Origin: a virus
DNA length: 53,177 nt
IMG/VR virus record: IMGVR_UViG_3300020185_000063
Location: 1-53,177 of that record
Reading direction: 5' to 3' (one strand)
The position numbers were made by a program, and so were the translations under genes. Every line of letters begins with the position of its first letter. Position 1 is the stretch's first letter. The notes under the pieces are model-generated. The model was not told where the DNA came from. It saw only the letters and a program-made list of their open reading frames with translations, and ran no database searches. Positions 44,092-52,128 of this stretch are shown here, piece after piece.

Positions 44092-44925
44092 TTAAAATAT
44101 GTATCTAATTGTATTTACGTCAAAGAACTCAGAATATTCATCTTTAAATATTTGAATTGCTTTTGACTTGTATTCTAAAGGGTATCTCATAACACCCATT
44201 TTATTTTTAACTTGATTAGATTTAAACATCATTTCTGATGCCAATCCATCTACTCTTTCCATTTGATTTGGATGATTAGTTAAAAATATTACCTCACATT
44301 TATTTATTCCTGCTATTTCTTTTACTTGACTGAATAAGTTTCTATACTCTTTCCTAAAGTCTTTGTAAATAATAACTGGTGAATAATTTATGTGCACTTC
44401 CCAACCTAATTTTTTAAGCCTGTTTATGTCGTGTATTCTTGACTCTATACTCTGCATCTTAGGCTCTAAAATTGTAGAGTATGATTGAGGCATAATACTA
44501 ACTCTAACTCTTGGTTTTTTATTAAAATGACTAACATCTAGTTTCAATAAACCAGGATACTTTGTAGCCATAGTTGTATTAATTTCAGGATGATCGTCAT
44601 ACATTTTAAGATAATCTACAAGTGGTATTGGACAATGTTTTTGCATAAGAACTAAATCTGTATTGCAAGCAACATCAACCATTTTGTAAACAGGGTCTTG
44701 TTGGTCAGGAACTTTGTCATAAAACCTAGCCCACTCATATACAGAGCTAACAATATCAAGTACATTTGTATTTACAAATATTCTTTTACCGTTATATCTA
44801 GACATATAACAATAAGTACTAACACAGCCTCCAAAACATCCGTAGATTAAATTTGGAGCAATTGCGTTAGCACTATTATTGTTAGGTTTAGTTATTAAGC
44901 TTTTAGTTATTTGATACTTAATCAT
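44092..44925 (-). CDS. Radical-SAM protein related to spore photoproduct lyase
   Basis: The 277-aa product has an N-terminal cysteine cluster NLIYGCFGGCVSTYCYMSRY: Cys30, Cys34 and Cys39, followed by Tyr40 and Met41. Spore photoproduct lyase-like enzymes have YGC...C..CY at this place, but with the standard spacing CX3CX2C. Here it is CX3CX4C. The rest fits a TIM-barrel radical-SAM core: KRIFVNTNVLDIV, LGWEVHINYSPVIIY, CEVIFLTNHPNQ. An iron-sulphur cluster and S-adenosylmethionine are expected cofactors. The overlap with the next upstream gene (ATGA) indicates coupling. DNA repair or nucleic-acid modification would fit the replication block, but the substrate is unknown. Confidence 0.65.
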   Translation of the reverse strand: MIKYQITKSLITKPNNNSANAIAPNLIYGCFGGCVSTYCYMSRYNGKRIFVNTNVLDIVSSVYEWARFYDKVPDQQDPVYKMVDVACNTDLVLMQKHCPIPLVDYLKMYDDHPEINTTMATKYPGLLKLDVSHFNKKPRVRVSIMPQSYSTILEPKMQSIESRIHDINRLKKLGWEVHINYSPVIIYKDFRKEYRNLFSQVKEIAGINKCEVIFLTNHPNQMERVDGLASEMMFKSNQVKNKMGVMRYPLEYKSKAIQIFKDEYSEFFDVNTIRYIF

Positions 44926-45230
44926 TCAAAAAATATGTGAGTTTGACTTGGATCTCTATCTAAATAATTGCCATCTTCATCACATTCATTTCCATCTTCA
45001 TCTTCATATCCAATTAAATATGACTCTGTACTAGCCATTACTGGACAGTCATCACACTCAACTTCAGATATTAAATCAACATGACCATTAAACTTCTCAT
45101 TTTCTTCCTTAGTAATTACAACATCACTAAATCCAAGTCTAACAAAAACTTTACCAGCTTTCTTAGGAGTTTCTGGAAACATTTGCTTCTGCTCCATCAT
45201 CTCATTGTATTTCTTAACACTATCACTCAT
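44922..45230 (-). CDS. Small acidic hypothetical protein
   Basis: The 102-aa product is acidic, with a Glu/Lys helix at the start (about 1-25), a middle around VFVRLGFSDVVITKEENEKF, one CxxC-like pair (VECDDCPVM), and a strongly acidic end (YEDEDGNECDEDGNYLDRD). The CDDC pair may bind a metal but no complete zinc ribbon is visible. It overlaps the radical-SAM gene by four bases (ATGA), so the two are probably made together. The function is unknown. Confidence 0.45.
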   Translation of the reverse strand: MSDSVKKYNEMMEQKQMFPETPKKAGKVFVRLGFSDVVITKEENEKFNGHVDLISEVECDDCPVMASTESYLIGYEDEDGNECDEDGNYLDRDPSQTHIFFE

Positions 45231-45231
45231 A

Positions 45232-45456
45232 TTAAAATATTGTTACAACGTTATTTATTATTTTATACCCAGTGGCCCAGCCTCTCATAACTAAATTTGG
45301 TTGAGTCTTATTCCACTTTGTCTCACAAGGTACAGTGCAAATTACATCATCAACAACATGACAAGGCTCACTTTTAAAGTGAAAACTCATTTTACCATAT
45401 TGCCTATAATAATGAAAAAAGAATCTGTATTGTCCTTTTTTTTTATGTAAAGCCAT
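45232..45456 (-). CDS. Small conserved phage protein, function unknown
   Basis: The 74-aa product is basic and aromatic (KKGQYRFFFHYYRQYGKMSF), then contains EPCHVVDDVICTVPCETKWN and QPNLVMRGWATGYKII. I recall this arrangement from small uncharacterised proteins of Bacteroidota phages. Three cysteines are present (residues 32, 40 and 44). It is adjacent, without a gap, to the RusA-like gene upstream. No function can be assigned. Confidence 0.48.
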   Translation of the reverse strand: MALHKKKGQYRFFFHYYRQYGKMSFHFKSEPCHVVDDVICTVPCETKWNKTQPNLVMRGWATGYKIINNVVTIF

Positions 45457-45954
45457 TTAGAATAATTTAATCCAAACTCCAGGATTCTCCTTATCTACTG
45501 AGTAGAGAGGAAATGCTCTTGGATCTGCTTCGTTAATTAATTCTCCTGTTATACTCATAGGAACAGGGAAGACATATTTTACATTATCATCTTCAATGAA
45601 ATCATGTGATGTCATTAAATCTTGTAAAATCTCTACACTGTTACTAAAGTCAAAGAGCCTCTTGCTATTACGCACATGATGATATCCTATAATTAAGGGA
45701 TCACCTTTTCCTTTTTTCATTTCCATGAAAGTTTTCCTGAAAGCTTCAAATTGATTAGGTCTTGAGGCATCCACATAGCCTTTAACTTCTTTTTTACGAG
45801 AGTTAAATTTTTGGATACCCAAAGCTCTAATATATTTGTTAACAGTAGGAGATGAGAAGATTCCTCTACTTGTCTTTACCTTACTGTTCTTTAAGCTTGG
45901 AACGTTCCCTTTGATAAATATCATATCAACTGCTTTCTTCCTTTCGTCTAACAT
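45457..45954 (-). CDS. RusA-like Holliday junction resolvase
   Basis: With ATG at 45954 the product is 165 aa. The longest frame starts at a TTG at 45999, which lies inside a hairpin and codes for residues without family character; a second ATG at 45924 (MIFIKGNVPS) is also possible. The core shows the RusA pattern: FIKGNVPSLKNSK, a SSPTVNKY loop, then RLFDFSNSVEILQDLM and FIEDDNVKYVFPV, whose acidic residues would bind the metal. It resolves branched DNA in recombination or packaging. It follows the VWA gene after a hairpin. Confidence 0.7.
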   Translation of the reverse strand: MLDERKKAVDMIFIKGNVPSLKNSKVKTSRGIFSSPTVNKYIRALGIQKFNSRKKEVKGYVDASRPNQFEAFRKTFMEMKKGKGDPLIIGYHHVRNSKRLFDFSNSVEILQDLMTSHDFIEDDNVKYVFPVPMSITGELINEADPRAFPLYSVDKENPGVWIKLF

Positions 45955-45970
45955 ACTTTTGTTTTTAAGA

Positions 45971-46003
45971 TAATTTGCCGGCAAATAAATCACCGGCAAA
46001 TTA
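45971..46003 (-). promoter_or_regulatory. Perfect 11-bp hairpin between VWA gene and resolvase gene
   Basis: TAATTTGCCGG (45971-45981) pairs with CCGGCAAATTA (45993-46003) around an 11-base loop, just after the stop of the gene ending at 46009. On the minus strand it is followed by TCTTAAAAAC, so there is no T-tract. It may stabilise or process the upstream mRNA, or control entry to the resolvase start at 45954. Confidence 0.65.
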
Positions 46004-46008
46004 CTAGA

Positions 46009-47454
46009 TTACACACAATAATCAAATTTACTTGTATCTGGATTATAAGATACGCATTGTCTATTCTTACGATATGTAACAAATTGGTCACCAGTGTTAC
46101 TAAACTGTGTACCACCAATACCAATCCAAAACGCACCTGCAGAATACTCTGTGCATGAATCATAACCATCAGTAACTATAACTGAATTGTTACCATTCTC
46201 ACGTATTTTCTGAACCACTTTATTAAAGTTAGTTCCACCAGATTTAGAGAAACTCAATATTGAGATTTCATTAACATTATTAATCTCATACAGAGATCCA
46301 TCAAAGAAATAAAGGTTTTCAATCATTCCCATTCTGTAAAGTATCATAGCAATACCTTTGGCAAGGTCAATCATTCTTAATGACTCTCCTTCAAATGTTG
46401 CATTAGAACTCATAGAACCAGAACAATCTAGGTATAGGTCTAACTTACCTTTGTATATTCTACTTTCATTACCAACGTTCATTAATTCTGTGTGTCTGAA
46501 CGCAGGGTGAAGTAAATGAAGATTAAATAAATCTTCACACTCTTCACAATCGAATATACTTTCCTCTATTGTTTTGAATTTTGCAGAAAAATAGTTCATA
46601 GATTCGTTAAGAATTTTCTCCAATACTATCTTGATGCTTTCTTTACTAATTGAAACAGATTTTAATCTATCTTTCAACTCATCAATTTGCTCAAGAAATT
46701 CTGGATCATTACTCATTAGGTCTTTCATTGCTTCTTTACCCAACTGATTCTCTAAATCTTTGATTCTATCATCTGCATTAGACTTAGCCTTCTCAATATT
46801 ATCTTCCGCATTGTCTAACGCTTTGTCAATAATATCTTGTAGGCTTTGTCTGTTGGAGCTACCAGATTCTTTTGATGCTCCTTTATCAGGTTCACCATCT
46901 TCACCTTTTTCAGGTTCTCCATCTCCATCACCATCTTCATCACCATCTCCAGGCATAACAGATTCTAATCCTCCCTCTTCACCTTCATCTCCATCTCCTT
47001 CATTATTTTGTTTCCTTTGCTCTTCTTTAATCTCGTCATCAACTTTCTGCAATGCTAACGCAAGTTCTCTAGTTAATATGTTAGTATAAAGTGGCGAGTC
47101 AACTGTAACAATCTTGGTTAAAGAGTCATATACTTTGTCCAACACTTGATGCCTAATAGTGTTGTTATCATTCTCAGGTCTTCTTTTAACATTTTCATTA
47201 ACGTAAATACTATATACGTCATTGATTAATTCCTGAGACAATGTAGACGGCTTACCCGTCTCTTTCTCTACATAGTCTAATACACCTTTGAGTCTATTTT
47301 CTTCATATTTAGTAACTCCAGGCATAACAACATGTTTATCTTTCCTAAATCCAAATATACCATTACCGGTATTTTTAAATCTACCATAAGGATCATAAGA
47401 AGGAGCTTTAATAGCTCCTCCTTTAGATCCAGACTTTCTAGAAAATAAACTCAT
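46009..47454 (-). CDS. VWA-domain protein, CobT-like partner of the MoxR ATPase
   Basis: The 481-aa product has a helical N-terminal half and an extremely acidic Glu/Asp/Gly/Pro linker (about residues 140-200). The C-terminal von Willebrand factor A domain has a complete metal-dependent adhesion site: LYLDCSGSMSS (DxSxS near residue 345), SGGTNFNK (Thr near 405) and VIVTDGYDS (Asp near 425). This layout (helical domain, acidic linker, VWA) is that of CobT-like proteins that pair with CobS/MoxR ATPases. The ATPase gene lies one base upstream. The pair probably remodels a protein or complex, possibly of the replication or host machinery. Literal cobalamin synthesis is unlikely, as no other such gene is near. 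Confidence 0.78.
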   Translation of the reverse strand: MSLFSRKSGSKGGAIKAPSYDPYGRFKNTGNGIFGFRKDKHVVMPGVTKYEENRLKGVLDYVEKETGKPSTLSQELINDVYSIYVNENVKRRPENDNNTIRHQVLDKVYDSLTKIVTVDSPLYTNILTRELALALQKVDDEIKEEQRKQNNEGDGDEGEEGGLESVMPGDGDEDGDGDGEPEKGEDGEPDKGASKESGSSNRQSLQDIIDKALDNAEDNIEKAKSNADDRIKDLENQLGKEAMKDLMSNDPEFLEQIDELKDRLKSVSISKESIKIVLEKILNESMNYFSAKFKTIEESIFDCEECEDLFNLHLLHPAFRHTELMNVGNESRIYKGKLDLYLDCSGSMSSNATFEGESLRMIDLAKGIAMILYRMGMIENLYFFDGSLYEINNVNEISILSFSKSGGTNFNKVVQKIRENGNNSVIVTDGYDSCTEYSAGAFWIGIGGTQFSNTGDQFVTYRKNRQCVSYNPDTSKFDYCV

Positions 47455-47455
47455 A

Positions 47456-48493
47456 TTAATTGAAAGTATTTAAAACTTCTGCTTCATCAATTTGCAAGAA
47501 ATCAAGTTTAGCCTCTTCTTCTGCTATACGCTTCTGAAGATCTTCTTCGTCAGCTTCAGTTAAGTGTCCAGATTTGCTTGCTTCATTATAAGCAAATTCA
47601 AGCTTATCGTACTTTTTGTTGTACTCATCGTTAGACACACACTCACCAATAGCATCAATTATGTCATAAAGATCACGAACTTCTTTTGGTACTAAGTTCT
47701 TAGCTAATTCCTTAGCTGAACTCTTATCGACTAAAAGTTCAGTAGTTTTTACTAAAGCTCTGTCTTCATTCATTTCCCATACTATCATCACATTCTTTAC
47801 CATTGTAGGCAAGAATGATAATGCTCTATCTGATAGTGTGGAGTGACAAATATCCAAAACTTTACGCAATTTGTCAGGATTAAGACTTATAGCCGCAATA
47901 TCTGCTTCTTCAGGTAAAGTTATATTGTGGTCTTGTTTAAATGATTTACCACCTTTTGCATAATAATTTAACATGTCAGAAGGACTTAATCTATTTACTT
48001 CGTGAGTAATTAAGAATCTATCCCAAAATGGTGAATCCACCTCATCTTCTGGAATGCTATTACATGTTGCGATAAAGTTTGTCCATTGGCAAGGTACTTT
48101 CTGCTTACCATTAAACAATACTCTTTCATTCATAATACCTAGCAAACTGTTTCTTAATGAAGCTGACGCTTTATCAATCTCATTAATCACAACAACCTTA
48201 GCAGTTGTTACTGGAGAGTCTAATTGGTATTTGTTATTAGTTACCAACTCTTCCATATCAATATTTCCTTTAACAGCAGTACTTTTAGTACCTTCATCTG
48301 TTTCTAATAGAAATAAGTCATCACCCTTTAATCTACCTAACGATGCTTTAGCAAAGTCAATTACTGCAGCAGTCTTAGCTACACCAGGAGGGCCAATTAA
48401 AAGAATAGGCGTGTTAATAGCCTCACCAAGAGCCATTACTTTGAATGTCTCTAGTTTTTTCATCAAATTTGTGTTGATTGTTCTTGTTATCAT
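47456..48493 (-). CDS. MoxR/CobS-type AAA+ ATPase
   Basis: The 345-aa product shows the Walker A GPPGVAKT (residues 34-41), a Walker B-like VVVINEIDKAS (about 101-110) and sensor 1 IATCNSIPEDE (Asn145). A candidate arginine finger is Arg159 in PFWDRFLI. The Walker B aspartate is Asn (NE instead of DE), while the catalytic glutamate is kept. A C-terminal helical lid follows (about 190-300), ending in an acidic coiled coil. It lies directly before the VWA partner, and such pairs act as chaperone-like ATPases. It is 22 bp from the primase gene, so its expression is tied to replication. The target is not known. Confidence 0.8.
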   Translation of the reverse strand: MITRTINTNLMKKLETFKVMALGEAINTPILLIGPPGVAKTAAVIDFAKASLGRLKGDDLFLLETDEGTKSTAVKGNIDMEELVTNNKYQLDSPVTTAKVVVINEIDKASASLRNSLLGIMNERVLFNGKQKVPCQWTNFIATCNSIPEDEVDSPFWDRFLITHEVNRLSPSDMLNYYAKGGKSFKQDHNITLPEEADIAAISLNPDKLRKVLDICHSTLSDRALSFLPTMVKNVMIVWEMNEDRALVKTTELLVDKSSAKELAKNLVPKEVRDLYDIIDAIGECVSNDEYNKKYDKLEFAYNEASKSGHLTEADEEDLQKRIAEEEAKLDFLQIDEAEVLNTFN

Positions 48494-48515
48494 TTTCGAT
48501 TTAATTTAAAATATG

Positions 48516-49595
48516 TTATTGTTTTTGTTCTTGTTTTTGGATGTTACTCCGTTTTTCTTCTATAAGTCTCTTTATCAACCTTGCTAAAGAGTCTCTATCA
48601 AATTCTTCAATATAATCTGAAGGATCTTTAACTTGGCACCCATCGGGTATTTCAATCTGACGAAAGCCTGTCATTTCTGATAATTTTTGACCAGCTATCC
48701 TACCGTGATTAGTACTTTTATTAAAATCATTGTCATAAAGAATATATATTTCTTTAAACCTATTCCTAAGTTCATCAACTACACTTTCTTTAGGATTAAC
48801 ATGCTCACTTTGAAGTGAACAAGCTGTCAATAATTCAGATGGAAATAAACTTTTAATCACCATAGCATCTTTCCTGCTACTGCAAATTACAAGTATATTG
48901 CCTGTGTTAGGCATCTGAGTCCATAACTCCCAAGTAGAATAATCATTATTGTTTATCCATTTATCTTCCTTTTCAGCATAAGGCTGATAGATTTTAAATG
49001 TTTGTAAACCATCTTTTTCTTCTACAAAAGCATAAGCCTTTGAATGTGCTTCAGTACAATAGCCATTGACAAAATAATGAGATATTGGATATACATTACA
49101 GTACTCCAATTGCTCTTTATTTAATCCATATTTTTTGTACCAAAAGTTTTTATCTCTAAGTTTCCATTCTCTTCTTCTAACGCTAATTCTTAATCTCTCG
49201 TTAGGTTTTATTCTAGGTGTTTTTCTTTCAGGTATTTTTAATTTTGTGGAAGGAGCAGAAATAGAACCGGATGGTAATCTAAATTGATTTAATCCGAAAT
49301 CACCTGCTACTTTATTAAATGCATCTGTCTTTGTCGCGAGGTTAAATAACCTTTTAACAAATATGAAACAATCTCCAACTTCGCCTGTTGAAAAATCCTT
49401 GTAAAATAATTGACTATATTTATCACTTAAAAATAAACTAAATGAAGGATTAATGTCTTCTCTCAAAGGACTGCTTATGGGGTTAGTTGGCAAAAATCCT
49501 AAATAATATTCGAATACATCAACTTCAGAAATAATTCTCAAAATTTCATCACCTGTTGGCAATCTTTTATTAGGTTGTGCTTTTCCAAAACCCAT
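48516..49595 (-). CDS. DnaG-type phage primase without zinc-finger cysteines
   Basis: The 359-aa product begins with a CHC2-like pattern in which the metal-binding Cys residues are absent: SSPLREDINPSFSLF (about 41-55) followed by FYKDFSTGEVGDCFIFV. The Toprim part is visible as ILVICSSRKDAMVIK (about 234-248), where the usual E-G-x-x-D has become S-S-R-K-D, then IYILYDND (Asp288, Asp290) and KDPSDYIEEF (about 324-332). The same Glu loss is known in T4-type primases. It makes primers for lagging-strand synthesis. No helicase domain is fused. The gene follows a strong terminator after the acidic-tailed gene, so it depends on readthrough or an unseen promoter. Confidence 0.78.
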   Translation of the reverse strand: MGFGKAQPNKRLPTGDEILRIISEVDVFEYYLGFLPTNPISSPLREDINPSFSLFLSDKYSQLFYKDFSTGEVGDCFIFVKRLFNLATKTDAFNKVAGDFGLNQFRLPSGSISAPSTKLKIPERKTPRIKPNERLRISVRRREWKLRDKNFWYKKYGLNKEQLEYCNVYPISHYFVNGYCTEAHSKAYAFVEEKDGLQTFKIYQPYAEKEDKWINNNDYSTWELWTQMPNTGNILVICSSRKDAMVIKSLFPSELLTACSLQSEHVNPKESVVDELRNRFKEIYILYDNDFNKSTNHGRIAGQKLSEMTGFRQIEIPDGCQVKDPSDYIEEFDRDSLARLIKRLIEEKRSNIQKQEQKQ

Positions 49596-49612
49596 ATTGT
49601 TGTGTTTTTAAT

Positions 49613-49648
49613 TAATAAAAAAAGAGGGCTGAAATTAACAGCCCTCTT
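49613..49648 (-). terminator. Strong intrinsic terminator inside the replication block
   Basis: On the minus strand AAGAGGGCTG (49648-49639) pairs with CAGCCCTCTT (49631-49622), 10 bp with a 7-base loop, followed by seven T residues (49623-49617). It lies 25 bases after the stop of the gene ending at 49674 and just before the primase start at 49595, so it should limit primase, ATPase and VWA expression relative to the gene upstream. Confidence 0.85.
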
Positions 49649-49673
49649 ATTATCTATCTATCTGTGCTGAATA

Positions 49674-50612
49674 CTACTCAGCGTTTAACCAATCGTCATC
49701 TCCTGCTACAACTGCATCTCCAGATTCCTCTACTTGTGCAAAGATGTCTGTTTGATTAGTGTTGTCACTTGAAATAGCTGTTGGTGTAATTTGGTGCTCA
49801 CGAAAAGATAAATCTCTTGGCCCAAAGTCAACATTACCAAATGCACCTGCTGCTACTGCTTCATCTAAATCCTTAAGGATATATTTGAATTTAGTTGCTT
49901 TTGTGCTTGGTATAGAATACTGACGTAAAGTATGACGATTAAATGTAGCTTGCACTAATTTACCATCTCCTTTAGTTTTAACGCCTAAAAGGACTCCTAC
50001 TTTATTATTAGTAGAGCCTGTTACGTTACGCAATAAAGTTACATCTCCAGCAAAGATTTTAACCCACTCCTCTTTAGAGATTTTAGCATAACACTCTGAA
50101 GGATCATCAACCTTATCTAAGTTAAATGGAAGGTTTAATAAGTTCACTAAGAATGAGATTAATTCAACCTCACCTCTTTTAGCTACTTTTAATCCATCGG
50201 CATTATACCAGCTCATATTGTCTGGAATGTTCTTACTTTTAATAACTTCTTGAGTTAACCAAGTATCCTTACCGAAAGAATTAATAACTTTATACTTCCC
50301 TGTTTGAGATTTGTGATGTGTATCTGCTACATAGAACTGAATCTTTGTAGTTACCAAATCTTGTTCATTCTCAGCCTCATTAGATAAGAAGAAATCTAAT
50401 CTAATTTGTGGAACTTCACGCTCACCATCTCCATCAGAAACTTTAGTAGTTCCAATGTACTCTGGAGTGTAATTCAAATCTCTTCCATACATTGCTTCTA
50501 ACTCCTCTTTAGTAGGGTTAACACCTACTACTTTGAAGTTCTCTGCACCTGTGTACAATTTTCTTTGAGGTGAATCACCTACTTCTTGTCCTGCTCCGAA
50601 TCCGTTGCTCAT
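49674..50612 (-). CDS. Candidate ssDNA-binding protein with acidic tail
   Basis: The 312-aa product contains KLYTGAENFKVVGVNPTKEE (about 18-37), a conserved start I associate with a crAss-like replication protein. A predominantly beta middle follows, with VPQIRLDFFLSN and TTKIQFYVAD. The C-terminus is acidic and ends VVAGDDDWLNAE, in the manner of SSB tails that recruit replication proteins. It is separated from the primase gene by a strong terminator, which suggests it is the most abundant product of the block, as expected for an SSB. No classical OB-fold signature can be confirmed by eye. Binding to ssDNA is inference. Confidence 0.5.
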   Translation of the reverse strand: MSNGFGAGQEVGDSPQRKLYTGAENFKVVGVNPTKEELEAMYGRDLNYTPEYIGTTKVSDGDGEREVPQIRLDFFLSNEAENEQDLVTTKIQFYVADTHHKSQTGKYKVINSFGKDTWLTQEVIKSKNIPDNMSWYNADGLKVAKRGEVELISFLVNLLNLPFNLDKVDDPSECYAKISKEEWVKIFAGDVTLLRNVTGSTNNKVGVLLGVKTKGDGKLVQATFNRHTLRQYSIPSTKATKFKYILKDLDEAVAAGAFGNVDFGPRDLSFREHQITPTAISSDNTNQTDIFAQVEESGDAVVAGDDDWLNAE

Positions 50613-50675
50613 AATTTTAATTAATTTTTAATTTGTTACTTTAATTTTTTTTGTTTTTACTCAATTTAATGATTT

Positions 50676-51383
50676 CTACATCCAATCACTTTCAACTGCT
50701 AATGGTTGCTCTTTCTCAGCATATTCATTAGTTTCTGATTGTAATACTGGATTTTCTTCTTCAGCTCTAAGAACTTCATCTTTTACAGAATCATATAGTT
50801 CTTCTCCTGTCATAGTTCCCGCGTTGGTTTCTATCACTTCTTCATCCACAACTTCTGTTGCTGCTGCAACATCTGGTGTAGATAAGTCATCAGCACCTTG
50901 AGTTTCCTCAGTTAATGATCTTAATGCATAAGACTCAATAGATGTTGCTGGATCGAAAGATACTAATGCAAATTCTAAATTATCTGAATCGTCTCCTCCT
51001 AAGAAAGAAAAGATTTCTGTACACATGTGAGATGAAGTTACTGCCTTACCACGCTCTGATGTATCTTCTCCATAAGATACCTTATTTTTCGATGTCTTGT
51101 AAGTAACCATCTCGTCTGTTGCTCCTTGAATAGTAGCAACGTTTGCAATCAATACTTCTGCATCTACGTCAGCTCCTGGCTCTACGAATCCAAATACTAG
51201 ATTCTGTACATTTTTCTCCTCAAGAGATAATAGTTCAGCCGCAGCTGTATTGAAAAGGATTCTACGAGACTTTTTAGGGCCTTTCTGTCCTTCTACTGTT
51301 ACTACTGCTCTGCCTGGATGCTTCTCTGATGAAGTGTTTGATTGTGTTCCTCCTAATCTTTTTGTTCCAAATACAATGTTCAT
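50676..51383 (-). CDS. Hypothetical acidic-tailed protein of the replication block
   Basis: The 235-aa product has a basic Ser/Gly-rich N-terminal part (about 1-45, with KKSRRILFNTAAAELL) and a small beta-rich core. The long acidic C-terminal half (about 150-235) ends PLAVESDWM. The acidic end with a terminal aromatic residue resembles that of the gene downstream (DDDWLNAE). Both might bind the same partner. No catalytic motif is present. The gene lies between the Sak4-like ATPase and the SSB-like gene. The function is unknown. Confidence 0.45.
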   Translation of the reverse strand: MNIVFGTKRLGGTQSNTSSEKHPGRAVVTVEGQKGPKKSRRILFNTAAAELLSLEEKNVQNLVFGFVEPGADVDAEVLIANVATIQGATDEMVTYKTSKNKVSYGEDTSERGKAVTSSHMCTEIFSFLGGDDSDNLEFALVSFDPATSIESYALRSLTEETQGADDLSTPDVAAATEVVDEEVIETNAGTMTGEELYDSVKDEVLRAEEENPVLQSETNEYAEKEQPLAVESDWM

Positions 51384-51430
51384 TTTTACTCTGTTTTAAT
51401 TATTAATGTTTGAATTATTTTAACCTTTTA

Positions 51431-52126
51431 CTATCCTTCTTCATACTTGGTGATAGCATCCAAGACTGCCTGCATGTCATTATCAATGACAGGTGCATTA
51501 AACATTTCTGCTGGACTCTTTGCCATATTAGTTGTATTGTTCTGAGTCATAAACCCATAAGAAATGTCATTACCTTTCTTCTCAACAATAGTTTCTAATA
51601 TAACAGCAAACATTCCTTCTGGCTTAACTACATCCTGAACTAGCTTACCTCCCGGTACGCCAAATACAGTTCTGTCAACTCCATTGAATTGTTTAACTTC
51701 TGTGTGAGCCATAACTATTACAGTAAGATCCTCGCGTAATCCATCAATAGATTTCAATGTCTTGTAAACATTATCACCCATCTCAGTAAATTTAGTGTAA
51801 CCAACTGTTTTAGCTTTTTCCATGAATTCACCAATCATTGCATAAGTAATCGTATCGATTACAATTACATCAATGTCAGCTCTGTTCTTGCTAACAAAGT
51901 TCATAGCTCCTTTAATTTTCTCCCAATTAGTTGTCTTGAGATAATTACACGTATTAGGATCAAACATCCCTTTGTCATTCTTCATTATGTAATTCTTTCT
52001 CCATCCTCTAAAAGGTGGTGCTTTCTCATCTGGACAGATAATAAAAGTCTTTTTCGGGTCCAAAGTTCTTAATGAATAAGTTTTACCCGTTCCACTGTAA
52101 CCAGTGACTAATAGTTTGTTTGCCAT
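51431..52126 (-). CDS. Sak4-like recombination ATPase (AAA_24/RecA fold)
   Basis: The 231-aa product shows a Walker A GYSGTGKT (residues 9-16), Walker B DVIVIDTITYA (Asp91) and a later segment VIVMAHTEVKQFNG (about 136-149), typical of small RecA-like ATPases of the Sak4 group. The conserved FGVPGGKLVQD follows. There is no helicase or DNA-binding extension. Phage Sak4 proteins anneal or exchange DNA strands together with an SSB. Here an SSB-like gene, a RusA-like resolvase and a RecB-type nuclease lie in the same block, which supports a recombination role. Confidence 0.75.
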   Translation of the reverse strand: MANKLLVTGYSGTGKTYSLRTLDPKKTFIICPDEKAPPFRGWRKNYIMKNDKGMFDPNTCNYLKTTNWEKIKGAMNFVSKNRADIDVIVIDTITYAMIGEFMEKAKTVGYTKFTEMGDNVYKTLKSIDGLREDLTVIVMAHTEVKQFNGVDRTVFGVPGGKLVQDVVKPEGMFAVILETIVEKKGNDISYGFMTQNNTTNMAKSPAEMFNAPVIDNDMQAVLDAITKYEEG

Positions 52127-52128
52127 TC

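Noticed and set aside
45955-45999. TTG start at 45999 for the resolvase
   Set aside because: The first 15 codons lie largely in a perfect inverted repeat, and two ATG starts with family-like sequence follow.
46760-47089. Ser/Pro-rich plus-strand frame opposite the VWA gene
   Set aside because: It mirrors the acidic Glu/Asp/Gly linker of the VWA protein and has no independent start context.
46009-48493. Cobalamin (cobaltochelatase) biosynthesis assignment for the ATPase/VWA pair
   Set aside because: No large chelatase subunit or other cobalamin gene is near; a MoxR-VWA chaperone-like role is the more careful reading.
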